Part shown: in pieces, positions 34,550 to 42,518 of the stretch
How positions within the stretch are numbered: the stretch's first letter is position 1
How the letters are laid out: each line of letters starts with the position of its first letter
Assembly: GCA_050330855.1 (NCBI GenBank)
Contig: JBHJNL010000147.1
Span: forward strand, 8,008 to 72,007
DNA length: 64,000 bases
Reading direction: 5' to 3'
Source of the DNA: RCC1774 sp050330855
GTDB taxonomy: Bacteria > Cyanobacteriota > Cyanobacteriia > Thermosynechococcales > Thermosynechococcaceae
Notes under the pieces: model-generated
The model's input: only the letters and a program-made list of their open reading frames with translations
Database searches by the model: none
What the model was told of the DNA's origin: nothing
Translations under genes and position numbers: made by a program

Positions 34550-35155
34550 TCACCAAATTTTAGCGATGGGTAGGCTGAAGCCTGGTAGTTCTGGCTCGCC
34601 GTTGACCTGATCAGGATTCTCAAGTATTTGCGGATCTTGATGGGGACGGTAAACATGAACCGTTCGACTTTGACGGTCAATCAACCACCCCATTACAACG
34701 CCATTGTCAATGTACTCCTGCATCTTGGCCTGCAGTTTACTGAGTCGATCGCCCATAGAACGTAGTTCGATTACAAAATCAGGGCAGATGGGGGCAAAAG
34801 ATGCTTGTTCTGCTTCTGTGAGTGCTTCCCACCGTGATGTTTTAATCCAGGCGGCATCCGGCGATCGCATCGCCCCATTCGGAAGCGTGAAACCTGAGCT
34901 AGAGTCAAAGCCAAGGCCGGTGACTTCTTTCTCGGCCCAAGAGCCAAGCTGAACCGCAAGGTTGAAATTGCGATTGCCTGTATCTGAAAAGGCCGGTGGC
35001 ATAATCTCAACGTCTCCAGTGGCGGCTCGTTCAATGCGTAGATCTCGATTGGCAAGGCAAAAAGTATAGAACTCGTCCCGCGTCATCGGTGCGATCGCGG
35101 GTAGCGAGACAGTCATTGGCATAGCCTCGGTTTGGATGAGCAGAGTCGTCGCCAT
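34550..35155 (-). CDS. Uma2 family (DUF820) endonuclease-like protein
   Basis: Uma2 proteins are PD-(D/E)XK-fold putative nucleases that are highly multiplied in cyanobacteria. This 201-residue copy is intact. It shows RDEFYTFCLANRDLRIE, NLAVQLGSW, LPNGAMRSPDAAWI (core Asp), FVIELRSMGDRLSKLQAKM (Glu and downstream Lys), GWLIDRQSRTVHVY and PQILENP. The true start may be the second Met (MPMTVSLP, 35122 or 35116). No partner gene adjoins it. Two broken Uma2 copies lie elsewhere in the window (38260-38451 and about 53849-54034). The biological role of the family is unsettled. Confidence 0.9.
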   Translation of the reverse strand: MATTLLIQTEAMPMTVSLPAIAPMTRDEFYTFCLANRDLRIERAATGDVEIMPPAFSDTGNRNFNLAVQLGSWAEKEVTGLGFDSSSGFTLPNGAMRSPDAAWIKTSRWEALTEAEQASFAPICPDFVIELRSMGDRLSKLQAKMQEYIDNGVVMGWLIDRQSRTVHVYRPHQDPQILENPDQVNGEPELPGFSLPIAKIW

Positions 35156-35230
35156 TTCAGGGTTCCCTCATGTTCGGGCAGGTGCCTTCAATTCTAGTCG
35201 CTGCAGTGCTCCGCTAGCCTTGATGATTTT

Positions 35231-35404
35231 GTGAGCAAATCGCAGGAAGCCTTGAAAATTGCTAGCGATCGCATTCAGGCCAAATATGGTTTTCCCTGCA
35301 GCCTAGCGGTGAGTCAACTGCAGCAGATTGAAGCCGCCGCAACACACTATCGCGACCTCGACCTACCTGACCCCAAAGTCCACGCCATTCAATTTATCGA
35401 ATAA
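35231..35404 (+). CDS. Possible small protein of 57 residues
   Basis: A GTG-started frame encodes a hydrophilic helical peptide (SKSQEALKIASDRIQAKYG, later LQQIEAAATHYRDLDLPDP). The codon pattern is coding-like and the frame ends cleanly at TAA. No strong ribosome binding site is seen. It lies about 300 bases before the DUF1611/racemase operon and could be a separate small gene. I do not recognise a family. Confidence 0.4.
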   Translation: MSKSQEALKIASDRIQAKYGFPCSLAVSQLQQIEAAATHYRDLDLPDPKVHAIQFIE

Positions 35405-35511
35405 CCCAAAAAAGTAATGTATGTTACAGTTACTAACAGCATAGGTCTAAATAGGGACTCAACGAGGTTCTGAGCTTCCCGCATCGACATACACATCACT
35501 TACGCTAACCA

Positions 35512-35551
35512 AAAATTTACTCGATTGTGCAGGCTTGACTGCGTAAATTTT
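35512..35551. promoter_or_regulatory. 9-bp dyad upstream of the DUF1611/racemase operon
   Basis: An exact inverted repeat (35512-35520 with 35543-35551) is separated by 22 bases. The arm spacing places the two arms about three helical turns apart, as in a regulator operator. It is centred about 170 bases before the start of the DUF1611 gene. In the rest of the 297-base leader I see a small stem near 35579-35596 and nothing else. Confidence 0.35.
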
Positions 35552-35701
35552 GGGAAAACACGAAAGCAATTGACTTCCAGACGAGGCAAAGTCTGAAAGG
35601 TTTTTGTGTCAAAAGAATGAATCAACCCTAAATCTGCTTGCAGCACAACAATCTCAAAAAGCTTCCTGAGAATTTAAGGGAATATATAAAGGTTTAATCG
35701 C

Positions 35702-36823
35702 ATGCCATTCTTGAAAGAGACGGCTTTAGTGTATTGCGAGAATCAATTTGGCTTAGTAGACGGCAAAACCGCTTCAGGGTTAGTCCGACACTCTGAAACC
35801 TATGCCATTGTCGGCATTATTGATAGTACCTTAGCAGGCAAAGATGCCGGAGAGGCGTTAGGAGACCCCAGAAACGGCATCCCCATTTTTACCAATTTAG
35901 AAGAGGCTTTAGGCCAACTCAAAGATGTTCCCAATTGCTATATCTACGGGAAAGCGCCCTTGGATGCCTGCCTCTCCATGGTCGAGAGATTCTTGGTCTT
36001 TGAAGCAATGTCAAAGGGCATGAACATCATCAATGGTTTACATCAGTTTTTCACGGAAGACCCAGAGTTTGTCCGGATGGCCGCACAACACGGTATTCAG
36101 ATTAAAGACATTAGAAAACCCCCCAAGCTCAAAGAACTACATGTCTTTTCGGGGCAAATCTCTAGAGTCAATGTCCCGGTCATTGCGGTCCTCGGTACAG
36201 ACTGCGCCTGCGGGAAAATGACAACTGCAGTGGAGTTGAATCAAGCCTTAAACAGCCTCGGCCTCAAGTCGGTGATGGTAGCAACCGGGCAAACGGGCTT
36301 AATGCAGGGAGCAAAATATGGCGCGTCTATTGATGCACTCGTCTCTCAATTTGTGATTGGCGAAATCGAAAATGCGGTGGTGCAGGCGTTTGACAACGAA
36401 AATCCTGACATCATTTTAGTAGAAGGCCAAAGTGCCATCGGTCACCCTGCTTTTATGAGTTCTTTGGGCATTCTCAAGGGCAGTATGCCCGATGGCATTA
36501 TTCTCCAGCATCCACCCGCTCGAAAATTCCGATGCGATTTCCCTCATTTGGCGATGCCGACCATAGAGAGCGAGATTCAACTGATTGAATCGATTTCCCA
36601 GACTCAGGTCATTGCAATCACCCTGAGCCATGAGAATATGACCGATCTAGAAACCCAAACTATTATCGAAGAGTATGAGACCCAATTTCAAATGCCAACC
36701 ACCGATGTTCTCAATGATGGGTGTCAAAAACTGATTCGAGCTTTAGGTCAGCATTTCCCGAAACTCAATCAAAGACTCAAGCAGGAGAGTTTAGAAAAAG
36801 TCCTGTCGCTGGCAATGGGGTAG
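35702..36823 (+). CDS. DUF1611 P-loop protein (DgcN-like)
   Basis: This 373-residue protein has the two-part DUF1611 architecture. An N-terminal Rossmann-like domain (about 1-150) precedes a C-terminal P-loop domain with GTDCACGKMTTAVEL (about 167-181). DIILVEGQSAIGHPAF and DGIILQHPPAR follow. One member of this family, DgcN, is described as a D-glutamate N-acetyltransferase in a D-amino-acid catabolic pathway. The next gene is a fold-III PLP racemase, 25 bases downstream, which fits D-amino-acid chemistry. A 64-residue peptide follows that. Whether this protein acetylates D-amino acids, or acts on the small peptide, cannot be told here. Confidence 0.85.
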   Translation: MPFLKETALVYCENQFGLVDGKTASGLVRHSETYAIVGIIDSTLAGKDAGEALGDPRNGIPIFTNLEEALGQLKDVPNCYIYGKAPLDACLSMVERFLVFEAMSKGMNIINGLHQFFTEDPEFVRMAAQHGIQIKDIRKPPKLKELHVFSGQISRVNVPVIAVLGTDCACGKMTTAVELNQALNSLGLKSVMVATGQTGLMQGAKYGASIDALVSQFVIGEIENAVVQAFDNENPDIILVEGQSAIGHPAFMSSLGILKGSMPDGIILQHPPARKFRCDFPHLAMPTIESEIQLIESISQTQVIAITLSHENMTDLETQTIIEEYETQFQMPTTDVLNDGCQKLIRALGQHFPKLNQRLKQESLEKVLSLAMG

Positions 36824-36848
36824 GGGCAAGATATCTAGGTTGATAGAG

Positions 36849-37919
36849 ATGCAGGCCGCTCTGCCCAGGATAGAAATTTCACTGTCGAAAATACAGCATA
36901 ATGCCCAGATGCTGTCAGAGCTGTATGGTCAACAAGGTCTGTCTTTGATGGGCGTCACTAAGGCGACGCTAGGGGAGCCTGCGATCGCAACGGCCATGCT
37001 ACGAGGTGGCGTCCAATATATTGCCGATTCGCGTCTCGAAAATATTCAAAGAATGAAAGCGGCGGGGATATCTGCTCAGTTTGTGCTGCTGCGTACCGCC
37101 TTAAGTCAGGCAGAAGCGGTGGTTCGTACCGTAGATATCAGCCTAAATACGGAGCTGGAGACCATCAAAGCCCTGTCTCACTCTGCAAAGACACAGGGTC
37201 AGACGCACCAAATCATTCTTATGGTAGAGTTAGGCGACCTGCGGGAGGGCATCCTCCCGGAAGATCTGTCTCCTTTTATTTTCAAAACGTTGGGACTGCC
37301 CCATATCAAAATCATCGGCATTGGCTCTAATTTGGCTTGTTTAGGTGGCATCAAGCCAGAGGTACAAAACATGGATACGTTATCTGCATTAGCGATGGCG
37401 GTCGAAACAGAATTCCAGATTAAACTCCCCCTCATTTCGGGTGGCAACTCAGCTAACTACGAGTGGTATCAATCGGCCCCAACCACGGGAAGAGTCAATA
37501 ATCTTCGGGTGGGGGAATCGATTCTGTTAGGCTGTGAGACGGTCAATGGCAAAGAAATTCCAGGCTTATATCGCCATGCCTTTCAGCTAATCGCGGAAGT
37601 GATCGAAGCGAAGGAAAAGCCCTCTTTACCCTTCGGTGCCATCGGTCAGGATGCCTTTGGCAATGTGTCGACGTTCATAGATCGAGGCCTTCAGCACAGA
37701 GCCATTATTGCTTTGGGCAGGCAAGATGTCTTGATCTCTGGCTTAAGGGCTGAGAGCGATGTCGAGATTCTCGGTTCTAGTAGCGATCATCTTGTCCTCG
37801 ATAGCAGGGGCTGTGATTTGAAAATTGGAAGCGAAGTGACCTTCAATCTAGATTACGGCGGCATTTTATCGGCGATGACATCGCCCTATATTCAGAAAAA
37901 ATTGATTGATTATTCTTAA
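36849..37919 (+). CDS. Fold-type III PLP-dependent amino-acid racemase (alanine/ornithine racemase family)
   Basis: The protein resembles the ornithine/alanine racemase family: an N-terminal TIM barrel carrying PLP and a C-terminal beta domain. LPRIEISLSKIQHNAQ opens it, and the PLP lysine lies in LMGVTKATLG. IILMVELGDLREGI, ISGGNSANYEW and NNLRVGESILLG follow in barrel order. I use ATG 36849 because AGG at 36837-36839 suits it; a TTG at 36840 adds three residues. The gene is 25 bases after the DUF1611 gene and ends 13 bases before a small acidic peptide gene with a perfect GGAGG site. Substrate is unknown. The neighbourhood suggests a D-glutamate or related D-amino-acid route. Confidence 0.88.
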   Translation: MQAALPRIEISLSKIQHNAQMLSELYGQQGLSLMGVTKATLGEPAIATAMLRGGVQYIADSRLENIQRMKAAGISAQFVLLRTALSQAEAVVRTVDISLNTELETIKALSHSAKTQGQTHQIILMVELGDLREGILPEDLSPFIFKTLGLPHIKIIGIGSNLACLGGIKPEVQNMDTLSALAMAVETEFQIKLPLISGGNSANYEWYQSAPTTGRVNNLRVGESILLGCETVNGKEIPGLYRHAFQLIAEVIEAKEKPSLPFGAIGQDAFGNVSTFIDRGLQHRAIIALGRQDVLISGLRAESDVEILGSSSDHLVLDSRGCDLKIGSEVTFNLDYGGILSAMTSPYIQKKLIDYS

Positions 37920-37932
37920 CGGAGGTATAAAA

Positions 37933-38127
37933 ATGAGAGCCAATTCAACCCAAGGGAAGTCTAGTCGCAAGAAATTTTCACTTCCCGCGACCCATAACAT
38001 TGATGAGACGTGCGAGCAGTGGAAGCAAAAAAATGCCGAAGCTCGTGTCGCTGAAGCGCTGATGCGGATTGCCGATCAGAAGGAAGCCCAGGCAAATGAA
38101 GGAAATGATGACGAGAACGACGACTAA
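37933..38127 (+). CDS. Small charged peptide, third gene of the DUF1611/racemase operon
   Basis: A perfect ribosome binding site (GGAGG, 37921-37925) stands eight bases before the ATG. The 64-residue product has a basic N-terminal third (STQGKSSRKKFSLP), a helical middle with one Cys (ETCEQWKQKNAEARVAEAL), and a strongly acidic tail (NEGNDDENDD). There is no signal peptide. I do not recognise a family. It could be a regulator of the two enzymes, a small subunit, or a precursor peptide substrate. The strong translation signal and tight spacing show it is a genuine gene of the operon. A 7-bp hairpin (38155-38175) follows. Confidence 0.75.
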   Translation: MRANSTQGKSSRKKFSLPATHNIDETCEQWKQKNAEARVAEALMRIADQKEAQANEGNDDENDD

Positions 38128-38259
38128 AGTTATGCCTGAAGGCAGGGCCAGAACAGTGTTGAGAATCGCAACACTCACATCGTTAAAACCGCTGTAGGCT
38201 TCTGACAATGGCAGATTCATGCCGCACGCTGAACCAGATAGGCGTGAATCTGCTGGCCT

Positions 38260-38451
38260 ATGGGTGCGCTTTCAACATTACTAAACCCAACCCTGCTGCT
38301 GCAAGATCTGCAGCGGATCAACAAAATTGTTCAGCAGATCTCAGGCTGTCTTATCGATAAGCGCCAAGAATGTGCCCAGCGTGGAATTACAGAGTATTGG
38401 ATCGTAGACCCGATTGCAGCCGTGTTTTTAGTCTTGACGTTAGACAAATAA
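38260..38451 (+). pseudogene. Fragment of a Uma2 family gene
   Basis: The last half of this frame reads KRQECAQRGITEYWIVDP, then VFLVLTLDK. This is the characteristic Uma2 (DUF820) strand-helix element, normally in the middle of a ~190-residue protein. The upstream part does not match the expected N-terminal half, and the frame stops early. I treat it as the remnant of a deleted copy. The rest of 38128-38576 shows no gene. Confidence 0.6.
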
Positions 38452-38576
38452 AGATATCAAGAGCCACGATTCATGAGTAGTGAGCGATTGATTTCACCTA
38501 GCTTCCCGACTCTTTAGCTCACGGCGAAAGAAATATTAGCGGCAGGGCTATAACGTTATGGCCGTTTACCCTAGCG

Positions 38577-38813
38577 CTAAGCTGATTCAAAGATTGCTGT
38601 GAAGCCCTCTAGCGTCATTGCTTCTTGCACCAGAGATTCGGCATCATTGGCATCTTCAAACTCGTACTCCATCTCGCGGCGCTCATCCCCTTTGATTTTC
38701 CGTGAAGCCAAGAGCGTCCCAGGGTATTTACCTGCAATCTCAAGAAAGGCATTGGCCTGCTGCTGCCAAGCCTCTGCAGAACAATAGATTATCACTTTCC
38801 ACATGTATATCAT
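38577..38813 (-). CDS. Small conserved-looking hypothetical protein
   Basis: The 78-residue soluble protein has a mixed alpha/beta look: WKVIIYCSAEAWQQQANAFL, then FTAIFESA at the end. A charged middle (RKIKGDERREMEYEFED) separates the two. No signal or membrane segment is present. The start may be the Met at 38804. It is divergent from the penicillin-binding protein gene, 170 bases away. I do not recognise a function, but composition and codon pattern support a real gene. Confidence 0.65.
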   Translation of the reverse strand: MIYMWKVIIYCSAEAWQQQANAFLEIAGKYPGTLLASRKIKGDERREMEYEFEDANDAESLVQEAMTLEGFTAIFESA

Positions 38814-38983
38814 CCATACCCAGCAGACCTACTTTAACCTGCTCATGGACTGAACTTCGCCGTCCTACGAGATCTGCCTGTATGATCGGAGTCAGAAACC
38901 TGCCGCCAACATTGGGCGTCTTTTAAGTTTCAGGTTTATCTTCGTTCCAATCACTTCGTTGCCTCTGTTCAACGCTTGATTAA

Positions 38984-41227
38984 ATGCCATCTCCTGATCC
39001 GCCTCCTTCTCGTACAACCTTGGGCAACGTGACGCAGATTGTAAAAACAATCTTCGCCCCCGCTAACGTCACCAAACTGGCACTCAAACGCAATGCCAGA
39101 GTGCCACGACTTCTCATTTATGCAGAGGGAGGCCCGCCCAAGGAACATAAACTCATTGGCGATCGATACGTTTTAGGACGCAGCTCTAAAACCAGCGACA
39201 TTGTCATTCGCAACCCCATTGTCAGCCAGGTGCACGCCTCGCTGCAGCGGGACCAAAAACGCCCTAATCGCTTTGTCTTTTTAGATGAAGGCTCCACCAA
39301 CGGCACCTTTTATAAAAAGCAACGGGTCAAGCAATATTGGCTACGCGATAACGATCAGCTCACCCTGGGGCCACCGGCTCTACAGGAAGCCGTCAAGATT
39401 AAATTTATTGACCCACCCCCTTGGTATATCAGAGGGCTGCGCTACGCAATCTATGGCGTTACCGGGGTGATTGCCCTTGCCACTGCTGTTGTCGCCTTTG
39501 AATGGCAAAAGTTTGAGGTGCTGCCCTTACCCACCTCAACCCAGGGTCCCGTTATTGTCTTGGCTCGCGATCAAACCTCTCTCACCCCCCAGCGCACCAG
39601 CGCCCACGGAGAGCTTAAAAGCCTATCTGAATTCTCTCCCTTCGTGATTGATGCGCTGCTCGCCTCTGAAGATAGCCGATATTATTGGCACCTCGGCGTT
39701 GATCCCATTGGTACCTTTCGTGCTTTGGTCACAAACTTGACTGGGGGCAGTGTTCAGCAGGGGGGAAGCGGTATCACTCAACAGTTAGCTCGCAGCCTAT
39801 TTGTTCCCTATGTGGGCAGGGAGGATTCCATTGCTCGGAAATATCGAGAGGCAATGGTGTCGCTGAAGCTGGAAACGTTCTATAGCAAAGACTTTATTCT
39901 GCTCACCTATCTCAATAAGGTTTATTTAGGCGTTAATGCCAACGGATTTGAAGATGCCGCCCGCTTTTATTTTGACAAATCTGCCAGTGAATTAGACATT
40001 TCAGAAGCAGCAACACTGGTTGGGATCTTGCCTGCCCCCAACGCCTTTAACCCGGTGCAAGACTATGATGCGGCGCTGTCGTATCGCAATCGCGTCATTA
40101 CTCGCATGGCAGCCCAGGGCCGGATTACCCAAGAAGAAGGGAATCGAGCGAGGCGATCGCGCATTGAGATCAGTCCCAAAGCCAAGAAGGCACTGCAGAG
40201 CAGTCGTGCCCCTTACTACTACAGCTACGTGTTTGATGAACTCAACACGCTGCTAGGACCGACGCTGGCGCAGGAAGGGAACTTCATCATTGAAACGGGG
40301 CTAGATTTAGACATTCAAGAGCAAGCTGAGGCATCTCTACGAGAAACCGTGACCACCGTGGGGCCTCGATTTCGATTTGATCAGGGCGCGATGGTGACCC
40401 TCGATTACAAAACGGGCGAGATTTTGGCACTGGTAGGGGGGGTTGACTATGCAAAAAGTCAGTTTAATCGAGCCACACAAGCAAAGCGTCAGCCCGGTTC
40501 TACCTTTAAGTTATTGGGCTACACTGCAGCTTTAAAGCGGGGGATTTCTCCCAATAAAGTCTATGCCTGTTCTCCCTTGACCATCAATGGGTTTACCTAT
40601 AAGCCCTGCCGATCCGGCAGTGACGGCAGCATCAATATGTTTACTGGCATGGCCCAGTCAGAAAATGTAGTGGCCCTGCGGGTAGCCCAAGATGCCGGGA
40701 TTAATAACGTTATTCAAACCGCCCGCGATTTTGGCATTGAGTCCAAACTTGATCCGGTACCCGCCATTGTTCTGGGGCAAAATGAGTCCACGGTGTTAGA
40801 AATGAGCCGAGCCTACGCGGTGGTGGCGAACGGAGGCCTCAAGGCAACGCCCTTGGCGATTCGCAAAGTTTTAGATGCCGGAGACTGCGAAGATGCTCAA
40901 AAAATTCAAACCTGCCGCGTCATTTTCGACCGGGGGCAAGACCCGGCTCAGCAGGTGCTAGAACCCCGCATTGCCCGCACGATGAACCGAATGCTGCAGG
41001 GGGTGATCAGCTCTGGAACAGCCCGGTCGGCTCAATTGGGATTTGGAGAAGCGGGCAAAACCGGCACCACCGATTTGGGGCGCGATCTTTGGTTTATCGG
41101 CTACGTACCTCGCCGAAGTCTCCTCACCGGGATTTGGCTCGGCAATGATGACAACAAGCCCACGGCAGGCGGCAGCGGTCTAGCCGCAACGCTGTGGGGA
41201 CAGTATATGCGTAAAATTGTGAACTAG
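38984..41227 (+). CDS. Class A penicillin-binding protein with N-terminal FHA domain
   Basis: This bifunctional peptidoglycan synthase (747 residues) has a cytoplasmic FHA domain (about 42-142: YVLGRSSKTSDIVI, SQVHASLQ, STNGTFY). One membrane anchor follows (about 152-172). The GT51 glycosyltransferase domain has catalytic Glu229 in ALLASEDSRYYWH and GGSGITQQLARSLF. The transpeptidase domain has Ser506-x-x-Lys509 in QPGSTFKLLG, SEN in MAQSENVVAL and Lys692-Thr-Gly-Thr in EAGKTGTTDLG. An FHA domain on such an enzyme suggests control by phosphothreonine proteins. Ser/Thr kinases are encoded at 16844 and 45116, but no direct link is shown. The start ATG at 38984 gives the expected cytoplasmic N-terminus. 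Confidence 0.95.
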   Translation: MPSPDPPPSRTTLGNVTQIVKTIFAPANVTKLALKRNARVPRLLIYAEGGPPKEHKLIGDRYVLGRSSKTSDIVIRNPIVSQVHASLQRDQKRPNRFVFLDEGSTNGTFYKKQRVKQYWLRDNDQLTLGPPALQEAVKIKFIDPPPWYIRGLRYAIYGVTGVIALATAVVAFEWQKFEVLPLPTSTQGPVIVLARDQTSLTPQRTSAHGELKSLSEFSPFVIDALLASEDSRYYWHLGVDPIGTFRALVTNLTGGSVQQGGSGITQQLARSLFVPYVGREDSIARKYREAMVSLKLETFYSKDFILLTYLNKVYLGVNANGFEDAARFYFDKSASELDISEAATLVGILPAPNAFNPVQDYDAALSYRNRVITRMAAQGRITQEEGNRARRSRIEISPKAKKALQSSRAPYYYSYVFDELNTLLGPTLAQEGNFIIETGLDLDIQEQAEASLRETVTTVGPRFRFDQGAMVTLDYKTGEILALVGGVDYAKSQFNRATQAKRQPGSTFKLLGYTAALKRGISPNKVYACSPLTINGFTYKPCRSGSDGSINMFTGMAQSENVVALRVAQDAGINNVIQTARDFGIESKLDPVPAIVLGQNESTVLEMSRAYAVVANGGLKATPLAIRKVLDAGDCEDAQKIQTCRVIFDRGQDPAQQVLEPRIARTMNRMLQGVISSGTARSAQLGFGEAGKTGTTDLGRDLWFIGYVPRRSLLTGIWLGNDDNKPTAGGSGLAATLWGQYMRKIVN

Positions 41228-41342
41228 GGCTGTAGCCTTTGCTACATAAAGGTCTGCAGCCTTGCCTGAAGGGGTATCCCTTTAGATGTCACGTAAAGAT
41301 ATGTTATATAACGAAAGATGAACCTGACTGCAGCACACTGTT

Positions 41343-41732
41343 TTGGATAAGCCGGCGCTAGTCGAACCTCTTTCTAGATCTGAACCCAAGGTTTGGAGAA
41401 TTTTAGCTGTGCTGGTGGCGACAGTGGTTGCGATCGCAATTACCGCCACAGCGGTCTACAGCATGAGACTTTCAGACCCCTACGTTCGAGATGTATTGGC
41501 GCGGGAGGGGCAGGTGCTGCGAGGAAACGCTATTTTTCAGCTCAACTGTGCCGGATGTCATGGTGTAGACGCCAACGGCAGAGTCGGGCCAAGTTTGCGT
41601 AATGTATCTGGGCGGCGATCGCAAATCAGTCTCATGCACCAAATCACGAGCGGAGAGACACCGCCGATGCCTAAATTTCAGGCTAGTCCCGAAGAGATGG
41701 CTGATTTGCTGAGCTTTATCAATACGCTTTAG
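41343..41732 (+). CDS. cytM: Cytochrome cM
   Basis: CytM is a small membrane-anchored c-type cytochrome unique to cyanobacteria. It is implicated in suppressing photosynthesis or channelling electrons under stress or dark heterotrophy. The protein has an uncleaved N-terminal anchor (18-39) and the haem site Cys69-x-x-Cys72-His73 in NCAGCHG. The distal Met109 lies in TPPMPKFQ. SDPYVRDVL before the haem domain is typical of the family. The only available start upstream of the anchor is TTG 41343. The gene follows the penicillin-binding protein gene by 115 bases and converges with a 2Fe-2S protein gene. Confidence 0.9.
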   Translation: MDKPALVEPLSRSEPKVWRILAVLVATVVAIAITATAVYSMRLSDPYVRDVLAREGQVLRGNAIFQLNCAGCHGVDANGRVGPSLRNVSGRRSQISLMHQITSGETPPMPKFQASPEEMADLLSFINTL

Positions 41733-41747
41733 ATGGCTGGTTCTAAG

Positions 41748-41767
41748 AGAGACTAAAGCGAGTCTCT
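41748..41767. terminator. 7-bp stem-loop between convergent genes
   Basis: The arms 41748-41754 and 41761-41767 are exact complements with a 6-base loop. The hairpin sits between the ends of cytM and the 2Fe-2S gene and touches the latter's stop codon. There is no T-run, so a terminator role for either strand is only probable. Confidence 0.4.
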
Positions 41768-42323
41768 AAGTCAGGGAGAGTAGACGAGGAATATCGCTCG
41801 GTTTAACGTTTTGGTAGCGATGTTTACCGGGCATGACGACAATATTGGGGCCTTTCTTGCAGCCCCCCATGCATCCGGTCTTTTTGATTTTGATGGTGCC
41901 CGTGAGGTTGCGATCGCACAGCACTGTTTCCAATACTTTTTCCACAGCCTTTGCGCCCCGCTTCATGCAGTCAGATTCCTGACAGATCAAGATTTTGTGA
42001 GGAAGAACAACTGCTGGGTAAGTCTGCTCAGTAGGGTATAAAACAGAGGGTGAGACTTCTGGCAAAATGACTCGAATTTCAACAGCCTCTAACCGACAGC
42101 ACTTCGACTTCGGCTGGAGAGTACCTGTGACCCAAACCCAGTCGCCAAGCACTAAATTTTGGCACCCTTGTTTACGAAGTCTTACAGGGATTTCAACGCG
42201 ATACTTCCCCTTTGATGTTTCTATCTGCAGCGCTTTTGGCTTTTGAGGCTGCTTCCCGTATCGGCGCAGCAGGCGACCTTGCAAAGTGAAGCTAGAGATA
42301 TCGGTAAACTGAGAACGATCCAT
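41766..42323 (-). CDS. Thioredoxin-like 2Fe-2S ferredoxin domain protein
   Basis: The N-terminal half (about 1-95) is a small beta domain (FTLQGRLLRRYG, NLVLGDWVWVTGTLQ). The C-terminal half (about 105-185) is a thioredoxin-fold 2Fe-2S domain with cysteines in ILICQESDCMKRGA and GCMGGCKKGPNIVVMP. These match the pattern of the small ferredoxins related to the NuoE and HoxE subunits. It is a stand-alone cyanobacterial form, probably soluble and involved in electron transfer. The physiological partner is unknown. It converges with cytM with no shared operon evidence. Confidence 0.88.
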   Translation of the reverse strand: MDRSQFTDISSFTLQGRLLRRYGKQPQKPKALQIETSKGKYRVEIPVRLRKQGCQNLVLGDWVWVTGTLQPKSKCCRLEAVEIRVILPEVSPSVLYPTEQTYPAVVLPHKILICQESDCMKRGAKAVEKVLETVLCDRNLTGTIKIKKTGCMGGCKKGPNIVVMPGKHRYQNVKPSDIPRLLSLT

Positions 42324-42518
42324 AGAATTTTCGATCTCGCCGTTGCAGCTATAGCTTACATCCTACTTAAAGCAGGGGCATCCCCCATCGGATAGGAAGC
42401 TTAGATATCGCCTGTGACGCAGCTCACACGATCGCAGCCCCTCTCAATCTATAGTTTGAATGTCCACTTGAATGTCCACAACGTTACCCCACTTCCCCTC
42501 GCCTAAAACGGTTCCACC

